7,265 bases of DNA from Clostridiales bacterium. Lineage in GTDB: Bacteria; Bacillota; Clostridia; TANB77; CAG-508. Below the pieces are notes generated by a model. That model was not told the origin of the DNA. It ran no database searches and worked only from the letters and a program-made list of their open reading frames with translations. Numbering within the stretch: position 1 is the first letter of the stretch; every line of letters begins with the position of its first letter. Shown here one piece after another: positions 1 through 6,392 of this stretch. The stretch covers positions 1-7,265 of the forward strand of contig DOYA01000108.1 of NCBI GenBank assembly GCA_003518755.1, read 5' to 3'. Made by a program: the position numbers and the translations under genes.

Positions 1-29
1 TACACAAACTTTCCGATACTCTCTTAAAA

Positions 30-206
30 TTATAACTGTTTTTCTCTCAAATATTTTAATTTAGTCGCCATACCGCCTCGAATGTGCCTTTCAGCTTTAT
101 TTTCATCTAAAATTTCTCTAACTTCTTTTGCTAATATAGGATTAATTTTTAATAATCGATCAGAAACATCTTTGTGTACTGATGTTACTTTCCGTAACGG
201 TTTCTT
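30..206 (-). pseudogene. Start-less 58-codon reading frame, probable 3' gene remnant
   Basis: Read on the minus strand, a frame opens after a TAA at 209-207 and runs to a TAA at 32-30. It overlaps the last 47 nt of the recombinase gene in a +1-shifted frame. The product contains SVHKDVSDRLLKINPILAKE and, near its end, AERHIRGGMATKLKYL. It is basic, helical and protein-like, and it does not look like a random frame. There is no ATG, GTG or TTG early in the frame; the first ATG is in GGMATK, only 13 codons from the end. It therefore looks like the C-terminal end of a larger gene. Two explanations fit: the recombinase element joined to the 3' end of a disrupted gene (an attachment junction), or a frameshift separated this tail from an upstream partner. 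I do not recognise the family. I am fairly sure it is coding-derived and unsure of its origin. Confidence 0.5.
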
Positions 207-1752
207 TTATATCATTAAAGTTAGTAATAACAGCAGGTGTAGAGCCTATTTCATTAAGTAATTTAAGTCTTACCTCTACATTTGAAGCACTATCTACTTC
301 AATAACATCTATTATTGTTTTTAGCATTGCATTTGTAATTGTTTGATTATTTAAAATATCATCTACTGTTTTTATTGTTTTAGTTAGTTCTTTTTCTAAT
401 ACATCTTTTTCTTTTATCTCAGATGTAATTAGCCTTAGCTCTCTTTCAAGTCTTGCAATATCTTCATTTAATGGATTTGTATATTGTTTTAGTTCTTTAA
501 TATTGATTACTTCATTTTGGAACATTTCCATATATTTTTGCTTTTTGTTTGTTACTTTTTCTATCTCTTGTAAAAGACTTTCTTCACTTCTTTCGTTATT
601 CTCTCTTAACTTTGTAATCTTCTCAAATTCTTTTTCAACTGCTTTCATAAAATTCTTTTTGTTTTTTATTATGCTTTTTAGATATACTTTTATTGCATTT
701 AAAAGTTCTTCTTCATCAATTACAGTTGTATTAGGGCAATGATTTACACCCATTGAATTTCTTCCACTGCATACCCATCTTATATATTCTTTTCCTGTTT
801 CTGAGTATTTTCTTCTCATTCTTCTAAATGAATAGCCACAATGTTTACAATAAATAAGTGTGCTAAATACATATTCTGTTTTTTCTCTTTTGTTATTTAA
901 TTTAAATTCGTTAGATCTTTGTGCCAATATTTCTTGTGCTTTATTAAATAACTCATCTGATATAATTCTCATTTCAGGTCTTTCAACAACTATCCATTCA
1001 TCTTCTGGAATATCTTTTCTAGTACCTGTTATAAAATCTGTAACTTCACTCTTTTTATTTGTAACCCTACCTGTATAAATAGGATTTTTAAGCATTCTTA
1101 CAATTCCATTTTGTACCCATTTTGTTTTATCTCTTTTAGTTCTTATTCCTCTATCATTTAAATCCCATGCAATCTTAGTTGTACCCCAACCTTTATACAC
1201 ATAGCTTTCAAATATTTCTTTTACAAGCTTTGCTTCTTCTTCATTTATCTTTAAAATGTATCTTTCATTTGGCATTTTATCATATCCAAACACAATGTTA
1301 GGCACTCTTCCTTTTTGTGCAGTAATATCTTTTCCAAACTTAACTCTTTTAGACATGTTGGCACTTTCCTGTTGTGCCATTGCTCCTAAAATTGTTAGGA
1401 TAAACTCAGATCCACCTTCCATAACTTCGCCATTGTTTAGGAAATCAACTTGAACATTATATGATTTTAATTCTCTTACACTTTGCAATAAATCAACTGT
1501 ATTTCTAGCAAAACGGCTAACATCTTTTACAACTACTTTATCAAACTTTTTAGCTTTAGCGTCTAACATCATTTGTTGGAATTGTTTTCTATGTTTTATT
1601 TGCTTTCCAGATATTCCTTCATCTGCATATAGCTTGTACAATTCATAACCATTCTTTTTTGTAAACTCATTAAAGAACTCAATTTGTTTTTCTAATGAAT
1701 CCATTTGTGCTTCCTTTTCAGTTGATACTCTACAATATGCTGCAATTTTCAT
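160..1752 (-). CDS. Large serine recombinase (resolvase/invertase family site-specific integrase)
   Basis: This 530-aa enzyme would catalyse integration or excision of a mobile element through a serine-DNA intermediate. The N-terminal resolvase domain (about 1-140) has YCRVST with the nucleophile Ser10 and nearby Arg8, the DEGISGK motif, and SRFARN with Arg80 and Arg83. A Recombinase domain (about 150-275) includes GWGTTKIAWDLNDRGIRT and LKNPIYTGRV. A zinc ribbon follows, with Cys302, Cys305, Cys328 and Cys339. A long coiled coil (about 364-460) comes next, as in large serine integrases that use it for synapsis control. The length is normal for the family. The ATG is set by AAGGAGG at 1767-1761, 8 nt upstream. 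The gene has its own promoter and is isolated from the upstream operon by a terminator. The 3' end overlaps an out-of-frame gene remnant, so the last ~20 residues (ending in STQRCF) may be a junction product. Lying at the edge of the cluster, it probably marks one end of the element. Confidence 0.96.
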   Translation of the reverse strand: MKIAAYCRVSTEKEAQMDSLEKQIEFFNEFTKKNGYELYKLYADEGISGKQIKHRKQFQQMMLDAKAKKFDKVVVKDVSRFARNTVDLLQSVRELKSYNVQVDFLNNGEVMEGGSEFILTILGAMAQQESANMSKRVKFGKDITAQKGRVPNIVFGYDKMPNERYILKINEEEAKLVKEIFESYVYKGWGTTKIAWDLNDRGIRTKRDKTKWVQNGIVRMLKNPIYTGRVTNKKSEVTDFITGTRKDIPEDEWIVVERPEMRIISDELFNKAQEILAQRSNEFKLNNKREKTEYVFSTLIYCKHCGYSFRRMRRKYSETGKEYIRWVCSGRNSMGVNHCPNTTVIDEEELLNAIKVYLKSIIKNKKNFMKAVEKEFEKITKLRENNERSEESLLQEIEKVTNKKQKYMEMFQNEVINIKELKQYTNPLNEDIARLERELRLITSEIKEKDVLEKELTKTIKTVDDILNNQTITNAMLKTIIDVIEVDSASNVEVRLKLLNEIGSTPAVITNFNDIKETVTESNISTQRCF

Positions 1753-1797
1753 ATAATCTTCCTCCTTTTTTCCGTTTCTTTTGTTTCGTTCTGTTAC

Positions 1798-1826
1798 ATT
1801 TTATCATAATATTTTCTTTTTTTCAA
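1798..1826 (-). promoter_or_regulatory. Sigma-A-type promoter of the recombinase gene
   Basis: On the minus strand the -35 is TTGAAA (1826-1821), followed by a 17-nt spacer and TAAAAT (1803-1798). A TGA just before the -10 makes an extended -10. The predicted start is near 1791, giving a leader of about 40 nt that carries AAGGAGG (1767-1761). The promoter lies just downstream of the terminator of the preceding operon, so the recombinase is probably transcribed independently. Confidence 0.7.
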
Positions 1827-1837
1827 TATATATGCAG

Positions 1838-1868
1838 AAAAAAACTACTCTCATTTTGAGAATAGTTT
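1838..1868 (-). terminator. Intrinsic terminator of the AlbA_2 / membrane-protein operon
   Basis: Arms 1868-1857 and 1853-1842 form a 12-bp stem with a 3-nt loop (AAACTATTCTCA against TGAGAGTAGTTT). When transcribed on the minus strand its only irregular pair is a G-U wobble; on the plus strand the same position is a C-A mismatch. A run of seven T (complement of 1838-1844) overlaps the 3' base of the stem. It begins 34 nt past the stop of the 777-aa gene, so it serves the minus strand. Confidence 0.85.
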
Positions 1869-1902
1869 CTTATCAGATAATTACTACTTTTAAACTTTAA
1901 AT

Positions 1903-4236
1903 TTATCTGTCTCTTAGTTCTTTTAAAAATTTTTGTGTTAATTGTTGAGTGTTTCCCTCAAAAAGTTTATCCCACATATTATTTTCTCTAGTTCTAAGTT
2001 CTATCGCAGTTTTTATTCTTCCATATTCATCATTTTTTAACACTCCTAATATTTTGTTTAAATAACCTATATATTTTGGATCTTTACAACAAAATGTCCC
2101 TACTGTTGTAAACAAGGTCATTATAAATACGATTGTTTTTTCACTAATTTCCATATTCTTTGCTATTTTAAATAAATCTATTGTTCTATCTATTAAATAA
2201 TTAGTCAAGTCTGGTGAATCGCTATTATTCAAGCTACCTATTATTAGCCATCCCATTCTATTCGATACATTCCTTAATGCATTTTCCATATTATTCTCTA
2301 TGCAACTCATACCAATATTATATATATTTTTATATAGCAATTTTTTTCTAGTATTATCACTTACTATAAAATTATAATTCTTTTCCTCTTCTAGAAAGTC
2401 TGCTAATAAATTAGTAACATTTATTACGTTCATTTCTTTAATTCTTGACCTATATATTGCAACATCTGATATTTCTTCAATAATATATATTCCTAATCCA
2501 TTTGAAATTTTTCTATTTTTGTCTAATTCATCGATTGTATCATCAATTATAGAAAGTGTTAATTCTGCAAATTTCTTGTTTTCAATATTTACTGTTCTAA
2601 TAAGAATACCTATATACAAATTAAATAGCTTCTCTTGAGCTTTTTTATCCTTTTGCTCCAGTAATATAATAGAATTCTTTAATCTCCTCAAAATCAAATA
2701 GAACATATTTACATTGTTGTTAATAATGAGCCTTGTGAATAATTCATCAAACTCATCACATATTTGATTCATCAGATTAGGATCATCTTTCTTTTCTTTA
2801 ATAATCTTATCATATTCGGGTAAGAAACTATAATAATTACAATTCTGATTAATTATGCTTAACTCTAAAACTAGATTTATTATTATTTTTCTATTAAATT
2901 CCCCAAAATCTTCTTGCCATTCTTGCATAGTAATATTTAAATAGTAAAGCACAAATTCATTCCATTTTTCATCTTCAATTATTCTATTCTTTTCACTTGT
3001 TATTATTTCTATAAAATCTTTAACTAATTCTTTATATTGGTTTTCAATTATTTGGTTACCATATAAAGAATAATATATAACAACATCCTGAACACTATCA
3101 TTTATATGGGTAATTTTGTATGTGAACTTTTCAAATATATTTTTTAGTATATTATATTTATTTTTATCATAGTTCTCTTTTTCAACATTTTTAACCATAA
3201 TATAAGTCAATAATTTTCCAAAATATTTTAAATCTATATTTTTAAATGCATATTTTAATGATACATTAAGTTTATATAATTCATCTACAAACCATTCTAT
3301 CCATATGTCATCTTTATCTAATAATTTTTCTCCAATTTCCATATTTAAATCATATAACTCATCCAATATTATTTCATCATTCTCTTGACACTTCTTTATA
3401 AGCAAATTTATTTTTTCTACATATTTTTTAAACCATTCTATTCGACCAATTTTTATACATATTTTTATATTTTGTTCTTGTTGTCTAAATATATTTGAAA
3501 CTAGACTTTTACTTTGACAATCTTTTGCATAAGATATTTGATACAATCCAGAATTTACTATTTTATCAAAAATATACTCTGCCATTTCTTCTTTATTTTT
3601 TAATATCATAGCATTGCAATGTTCTATAAGTTTTTCAAATAATAATCCTATTTTCTTTGAAATATTATTGCAAACATAATATTCATCTTTTACTATACAT
3701 TCATCAAAAAACTTATGAAAATCTTTAAAAACCTTATCAACCTCATCTTTCTTTATATTTTCTTTTTCTAAATTATTTCCTAGTTCTTTAAAGTAATTGT
3801 CCACATAAGTATTTATTGTAAATATCCTATTAATTCTGTATGTATAATAAAAAATAATTCCCACATTTATTACGAATAATATTAAGTAATATATTTCTGA
3901 TACATAATTAGTAAATATAGTTAATACCAATACTCCAATTAGTATGTTAATAAATGAACATATTAAAATAATCTTCACTATTTTTAGAAAATTTTTTTCA
4001 ATTATCTCCATTGGATAAGTATTTTTGTATAATTGAATTAATATAAAGTATCCCGAAATCCATATTGCAACAAGTCCTATCAAACTGCTAAATATTAGTT
4101 CCGACATAGTTTTTAAGCTATCTATATTTTCTAAATTAAAGTATTTACTAATTCCAAATATAACTGCAGTTATTAATATTATTGCAATAGTTAGTATAAT
4201 TTCTGTTTTATATTGCTTCATTTTTTCTTTCATCAT
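1903..4236 (-). CDS. Unrecognised four-helix membrane protein with a long helical cytoplasmic region
   Basis: This 777-aa protein belongs to no family I can name. Four hydrophobic segments are visible at about residues 12-30, 45-69, 84-108 and 113-134. A Lys-rich N-terminus and Arg after helix 4 suggest both ends are cytoplasmic. The remaining ~640 residues are charged, rich in Lys, Glu, Ile and Asn, and look almost entirely alpha-helical, perhaps a repeat-type scaffold. No catalytic motif is apparent. The layout loosely recalls DUF2254-type membrane proteins, but I see no diagnostic residues. The start is ambiguous: ATGATG opens the frame, and GAGGAG (4245-4240) is 3 nt from the first ATG but 6 nt from the second (4233), which is likelier. 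The gene lies 34 nt after the AlbA_2/ATPase gene with no terminator or obvious promoter between them, so they are probably co-transcribed. It ends at a strong terminator. It could be a membrane effector or a sensor partner of its neighbour; that is inference. Confidence 0.85.
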   Translation of the reverse strand: MMKEKMKQYKTEIILTIAIILITAVIFGISKYFNLENIDSLKTMSELIFSSLIGLVAIWISGYFILIQLYKNTYPMEIIEKNFLKIVKIILICSFINILIGVLVLTIFTNYVSEIYYLILFVINVGIIFYYTYRINRIFTINTYVDNYFKELGNNLEKENIKKDEVDKVFKDFHKFFDECIVKDEYYVCNNISKKIGLLFEKLIEHCNAMILKNKEEMAEYIFDKIVNSGLYQISYAKDCQSKSLVSNIFRQQEQNIKICIKIGRIEWFKKYVEKINLLIKKCQENDEIILDELYDLNMEIGEKLLDKDDIWIEWFVDELYKLNVSLKYAFKNIDLKYFGKLLTYIMVKNVEKENYDKNKYNILKNIFEKFTYKITHINDSVQDVVIYYSLYGNQIIENQYKELVKDFIEIITSEKNRIIEDEKWNEFVLYYLNITMQEWQEDFGEFNRKIIINLVLELSIINQNCNYYSFLPEYDKIIKEKKDDPNLMNQICDEFDELFTRLIINNNVNMFYLILRRLKNSIILLEQKDKKAQEKLFNLYIGILIRTVNIENKKFAELTLSIIDDTIDELDKNRKISNGLGIYIIEEISDVAIYRSRIKEMNVINVTNLLADFLEEEKNYNFIVSDNTRKKLLYKNIYNIGMSCIENNMENALRNVSNRMGWLIIGSLNNSDSPDLTNYLIDRTIDLFKIAKNMEISEKTIVFIMTLFTTVGTFCCKDPKYIGYLNKILGVLKNDEYGRIKTAIELRTRENNMWDKLFEGNTQQLTQKFLKELRDR

Positions 4237-4270
4237 TTACTCCTCATAGTTCTTTCATTTAATTTGTTTA

Positions 4271-5752
4271 TTAGTTCTTTAACTTATATTTCCTATTTCT
4301 ATTAGCACCCTCTGCTTTAATTACATTCTTCTTTGCCATTTCTCCTAATATAACTCTAGTTCTCTGCACGGATAGTCCTAATAATCCACTTGCAATATTT
4401 GTTGTTATATATTCATTTTGTTTTAAGTAATTTAAAATTTTATCGCTTGTTTTATCGCTTGTTTTATCGCTTGTTTTTATCGATTCTTTAATTTCATTTT
4501 CAAATCCCTCATGCATAAATATTGTAGTAATAAAGTAATCTCTATCTTCATTTGTTTCAAATTCAGGTTCTTTTGAGCCATTATTTTTTAAAGCTCTTTT
4601 AATTTTAGGAATACCTGTATTTCTGCCTTCTGTTAATTTTAATTCTTTTAAAAATTCTCCAATTCTACGATTTCTATACTTTCTTGCGATTATATTTTTA
4701 TCTTCTATTGATTTTTCACTAATAGAACGATCTGGACCTGGATAGCTTACAATATGAATTCTATCTTCCATAATTCTTACTTCTACAGGTTCTCTTATAT
4801 CATATCCTCTGTGATAAACTGCATTTACTAATGCTTCCTCTATTGCCTGATATGGATAATTAAAATATCTTACAGCTTCTGCTTGTCCTTCTATTTTTAG
4901 TATTCTTTCTTCAATAACTGTATTTCTAATATAAGTTAATGCACTTCTTGTCATGCTATCTATTGGTCCTTTAAATATTCTTTCTGTCATCTTATCGCCT
5001 TCTGGTCCATTTCTTAAGTCAACTACTTCTATTTGAGAATATGGGAAGAATTTTTGTGGCTCATCATTAAAGAACATTAAGCCTACATTTAAAGGTTTCA
5101 TATATTCTGTTGTTCCATCTACAATTCTCATACTTTTGCATAAATCAATAAAATCCATTCTTTCTGATTCTTCTAATAAATCACTTTTAATTTCATACAA
5201 ATAATTTTGTATTAAAGGTAATTTTAAATCTCTAATCTCAGCTTCATGGTTCATCATATCATCAAATGGAATTGTTCTTGCTAATTCATATAATTCTTTT
5301 AGTTGATTTTCATTTGCCTTTACTGTACTTGATGTTGTTCTAATATAATATGAATATCCTTTTGAAAAGTCTCTATCTAAAGTAGTTGGACATTTATATG
5401 GTCTAGTTTGTCCACCATAGCACCATATTACAATTATATTTTTCCCTTTATATTGTGTTACATCTACAATTGGTGTATATGATGGTCTTATCGTTTTACA
5501 TTTTGAAAGTATTTCTTTTTGTATTTTGTCAATACTTGCTGTTTCAATTCCTTTAATTGGATATTTAGGTCTCCCGTTATCATCTTCAATTCCAACTAAT
5601 ATATATCCTCCACCCCAATTATTTATATCGTTTGCAAATGCACATATTGAATGTAATATCGGTTCTGGATTCCAGTTTCCTTTAAATTCAACTCTTTCAC
5701 ATTCTACTATATTTTCATTTAAAATGTTTTCTATACTTGTAGGTAACTTCAT
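4271..5752 (-). CDS. AlbA_2 (Schlafen-like) / RecG-like ATPase / winged-helix protein (COG2865-like regulator)
   Basis: This 493-aa multidomain protein is of the type often annotated as an ATP-binding protein or RecG-like transcriptional regulator. The AlbA_2 domain (about 14-155) shows ERVEFKGNW, then NNWGGGYILVGIEDDNG, and ends with YYIRTTSSTVKANENQLKEL. A middle linker leads to an HATPase_c_4 region (about 300-412) with the N-box-like EALVNAVYHRGYD, the YPGP turn at 337-340 and NRRIGEFLKEL...EGRNTGIPKI. Next comes TSDK three times in tandem (427-438), then a C-terminal winged helix (about 439-491), probably for DNA binding. Length and order are typical of the family. Known relatives include regulators, and AlbA_2 domains also occur in phage-defence and RNA- or DNA-processing proteins; the role here is not determined. 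The ATG is supported by AAGGTG (5763-5758), 5 nt upstream. It is the first gene of the operon with the 777-aa membrane protein, which suggests a regulator/sensor plus partner pair. Confidence 0.92.
   Translation of the reverse strand: MKLPTSIENILNENIVECERVEFKGNWNPEPILHSICAFANDINNWGGGYILVGIEDDNGRPKYPIKGIETASIDKIQKEILSKCKTIRPSYTPIVDVTQYKGKNIIVIWCYGGQTRPYKCPTTLDRDFSKGYSYYIRTTSSTVKANENQLKELYELARTIPFDDMMNHEAEIRDLKLPLIQNYLYEIKSDLLEESERMDFIDLCKSMRIVDGTTEYMKPLNVGLMFFNDEPQKFFPYSQIEVVDLRNGPEGDKMTERIFKGPIDSMTRSALTYIRNTVIEERILKIEGQAEAVRYFNYPYQAIEEALVNAVYHRGYDIREPVEVRIMEDRIHIVSYPGPDRSISEKSIEDKNIIARKYRNRRIGEFLKELKLTEGRNTGIPKIKRALKNNGSKEPEFETNEDRDYFITTIFMHEGFENEIKESIKTSDKTSDKTSDKILNYLKQNEYITTNIASGLLGLSVQRTRVILGEMAKKNVIKAEGANRNRKYKLKN
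4441..4476 (-). repeat. Three 12-bp tandem repeats encoding a TSDK linker
   Basis: The plus-strand unit TATCGCTTGTTT occurs three times without a mismatch and in frame with the surrounding gene. It encodes TSDKTSDKTSDK between the ATPase and winged-helix domains. Copy-number change by slippage would lengthen or shorten the linker by four residues without breaking the frame. Similar short hydrophilic repeats are, from memory, common in this regulator family. Confidence 0.9.
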
Positions 5753-5786
5753 ACATTCACCTTCACTTTCTTATTTTAATAGCCAT

Positions 5787-5815
5787 ATTGTATCACAAAA
5801 TTAATAAAAATGGAA
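5787..5815 (-). promoter_or_regulatory. Probable promoter of the AlbA_2 / membrane-protein operon
   Basis: TACAAT (5792-5787) preceded by TGA forms an extended -10 on the minus strand. The hexamer 17 nt upstream (TTCCAT, 5815-5810) is a poor -35, so the promoter would depend on the extended -10. The predicted start near 5780 gives a leader of about 27 nt with AAGGTG at 5763-5758. The weak -35 lies inside a terminator-like hairpin that ends the upstream gene. Confidence 0.5.
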
Positions 5816-5841
5816 GATACTTTCCAGTAAATTCCATTTTT
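5806..5841 (-). terminator. Terminator-like inverted repeat after the 59-aa gene
   Basis: Perfect 10-bp arms (AAAAATGGAA at 5806-5815, TTCCATTTTT at 5832-5841) flank a 16-nt loop, so the minus-strand transcript ends its stem in a T-rich run (TTTTTATT). A shorter alternative hairpin pairs TGGAA (5811-5815) with TTCCA (5821-5825) within the same region. The stem has few GC pairs, so strength is uncertain. It starts 15 nt beyond the stop of the 59-aa gene and would separate that gene from the AlbA_2 operon. Confidence 0.55.
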
Positions 5842-5855
5842 TCTGTAATTTATAA

Positions 5856-6035
5856 TTACATCTCCACTTCATCTTCCAAACCATGAGAATCTTGAAAAGA
5901 ATTTGAATTGGAATAATCAAATTTTATCTTTTCATCGTTCTCTGCCAAATTATAAGCTATAACACCTGCCATAGCTTGTACAATTTGTTCTTCTGTATTG
6001 GGATTAATAAATGTAATATTCAAACTCTTTTTCAA
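5856..6035 (-). CDS. Small acidic protein of unknown function, 59 aa, TTG start
   Basis: The product begins (M)KKSLNITFINPNTEEQIVQ, followed by a hydrophobic helix-like AMAGVIAYNLAE, and ends in a Ser/Asp/Glu-rich tail (GLEDEVEM). It suggests one beta strand, one helix and a disordered acidic tail, with no signal peptide. The frame stays open upstream to a TTG at 6071, but AAGGTGAGG (6047-6039) sits just before the internal TTG at 6035, so I choose that start; AAGGTG is then 6 nt away, like the 5-nt spacing of the same motif at the AlbA_2 gene. A GTG at codon -3 relative to this TTG overlaps the ribosome site and is less likely. I do not recognise the family; small acidic ORFs like this are common near recombinases in Clostridia. 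It follows a long structured leader and its own strong promoter, and is probably monocistronic. Confidence 0.6.
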   Translation of the reverse strand: MKKSLNITFINPNTEEQIVQAMAGVIAYNLAENDEKIKFDYSNSNSFQDSHGLEDEVEM

Positions 6036-6169
6036 AATCCTCACCTTCTTCCATTTCAATACTATTATCAAAAGTTTAAAAATATTACTTTTAATTTAAA
6101 ACTACAAGTGGTATTGCTACCCATATGAGATTTGCCCTCATTCCTGCTTTACAGAACCGCCCCTTTACA

Positions 6170-6205
6170 TCACGTTAGCCAGACGGAAGTATCATTATCT
6201 GTCAT
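6170..6205 (-). CDS. Possible 11-aa leader peptide inside the structured leader
   Basis: An ATG at 6205 opens a short frame encoding MTDNDTSVWLT and closing with TGA at 6172-6170. The next ATG overlaps that stop (TGATG) and is followed at once by TAA. Such a reading frame could couple ribosome position to folding of the downstream hairpins, as in classical attenuators. No Shine-Dalgarno sequence is visible upstream, so translation is doubtful and the frame may be fortuitous. Confidence 0.2.
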   Translation of the reverse strand: MTDNDTSVWLT

Positions 6206-6237
6206 TGCAGTTGCTATTCAATTTTCAATGTACTGTT

Positions 6238-6267
6238 AATAGAAAATAGCTATCTAAATTTTCTATT
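6238..6267. repeat. 10-bp inverted repeat at the leader 5' end
   Basis: Perfect arms AATAGAAAAT (6238-6247) and ATTTTCTATT (6258-6267) flank a 10-nt loop. In the minus-strand transcript this hairpin begins about 12 nt from the predicted 5' end, where it could stabilise the RNA. As DNA it could also be a regulator's operator just downstream of the promoter. Confidence 0.5.
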
Positions 6268-6285
6268 CTCTATCTTGCTAAATCT

Positions 6286-6314
6286 ATTATAAGATGCTAA
6301 AATAGTGTTGTAAA
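6286..6314 (-). promoter_or_regulatory. Strong sigma-A-type promoter for the leader RNA and 59-aa gene
   Basis: On the minus strand the -35 is TTTACA (6314-6309), five of six consensus bases. A 17-nt spacer leads to a perfect TATAAT (6291-6286). The predicted start is near 6279. Its -35 overlaps that of the plus-strand promoter at 6308-6336. Confidence 0.75.
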
Positions 6315-6336
6315 TAGATTTTTGCAAGTCTATAGA
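6308..6336 (+). promoter_or_regulatory. Possible divergent promoter for the right-hand ORF
   Basis: TTGTAA (6308-6313), a 17-nt spacer and TATAGA (6331-6336) form a moderate sigma-A match, four of six bases in each box. The start would be near 6343, about 50 nt before the ATG at 6393. The -35 box occupies the same bases as the opposing minus-strand -35, so polymerase binding may be mutually exclusive. Confidence 0.4.
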
Positions 6337-6392
6337 TAAATTAAAAATTGAATTATCGATATTCTATTTTGAAAATTGGAGGAAATGCGGTT

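Larger units (their letters stand above)
6104..6279 (-). ncRNA. Candidate structured leader RNA upstream of the 59-aa gene
   Basis: Transcription from the minus promoter (start near 6279) would give a leader of about 244 nt before the TTG at 6035. Within it, 6121-6210 is about 46% GC (41 of 90 bases), a sharp island in very AT-rich DNA. In minus-strand order it contains a 5-bp hairpin with one bulged G (6156-6141), an ATGAG/CTCAT hairpin with a 7-nt loop (6141-6125, sharing one base with the first), and GGTA-GCAA-TACC (6121-6110). The GCAA loop is a GNRA tetraloop only on the minus strand, which fixes the likely orientation. A TTGAAAATTGAATAG segment lies just upstream (6228-6214). From memory, near-identical stretches precede genes in many Firmicutes mobile elements; I cannot verify this. 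It does not match c-di-GMP or T-box consensus features that I know. A cis-regulatory RNA or attenuator is likely, ligand unknown. Confidence 0.5.

Noticed and set aside
503..1453. Plus-strand open frames at 503-742, 860-1078 and 1256-1453
   Set aside because: They are antisense to a well-supported recombinase, rich in Ser, Phe and Leu as expected from the complement of Lys/Glu codons, and lack ribosome sites.
4441..4476. CRISPR-like repeat
   Set aside because: The 12-bp units have no spacers, are in frame and encode a simple linker.
5526..5804. Plus-strand open frame of 92 codons
   Set aside because: It lies antisense to the AlbA_2 domain and its promoter, and the composition is that of a shadow frame.
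6125..6178. Plus-strand 17-codon frame beginning MRFALIPALQ
   Set aside because: It is the complement of the structured leader, has no ribosome site, and the hairpin and GNRA evidence favours the minus strand. It probably only reflects conservation of the RNA.
6104..6279. A known riboswitch such as a c-di-GMP or T-box leader
   Set aside because: GGTAGC superficially recalls the c-di-GMP-I motif, but its neighbouring conserved segments are missing. No T-box sequence is seen either, and the downstream gene is not a synthetase.
6216..6353. Inverted ATTCAATTTT (6216-6225) and AAAATTGAAT (6344-6353) flanking the divergent promoters as a possible operator pair
   Set aside because: Ten AT-rich bases repeated in very AT-rich DNA can arise by chance, and there is no third copy or regulator gene to support it.
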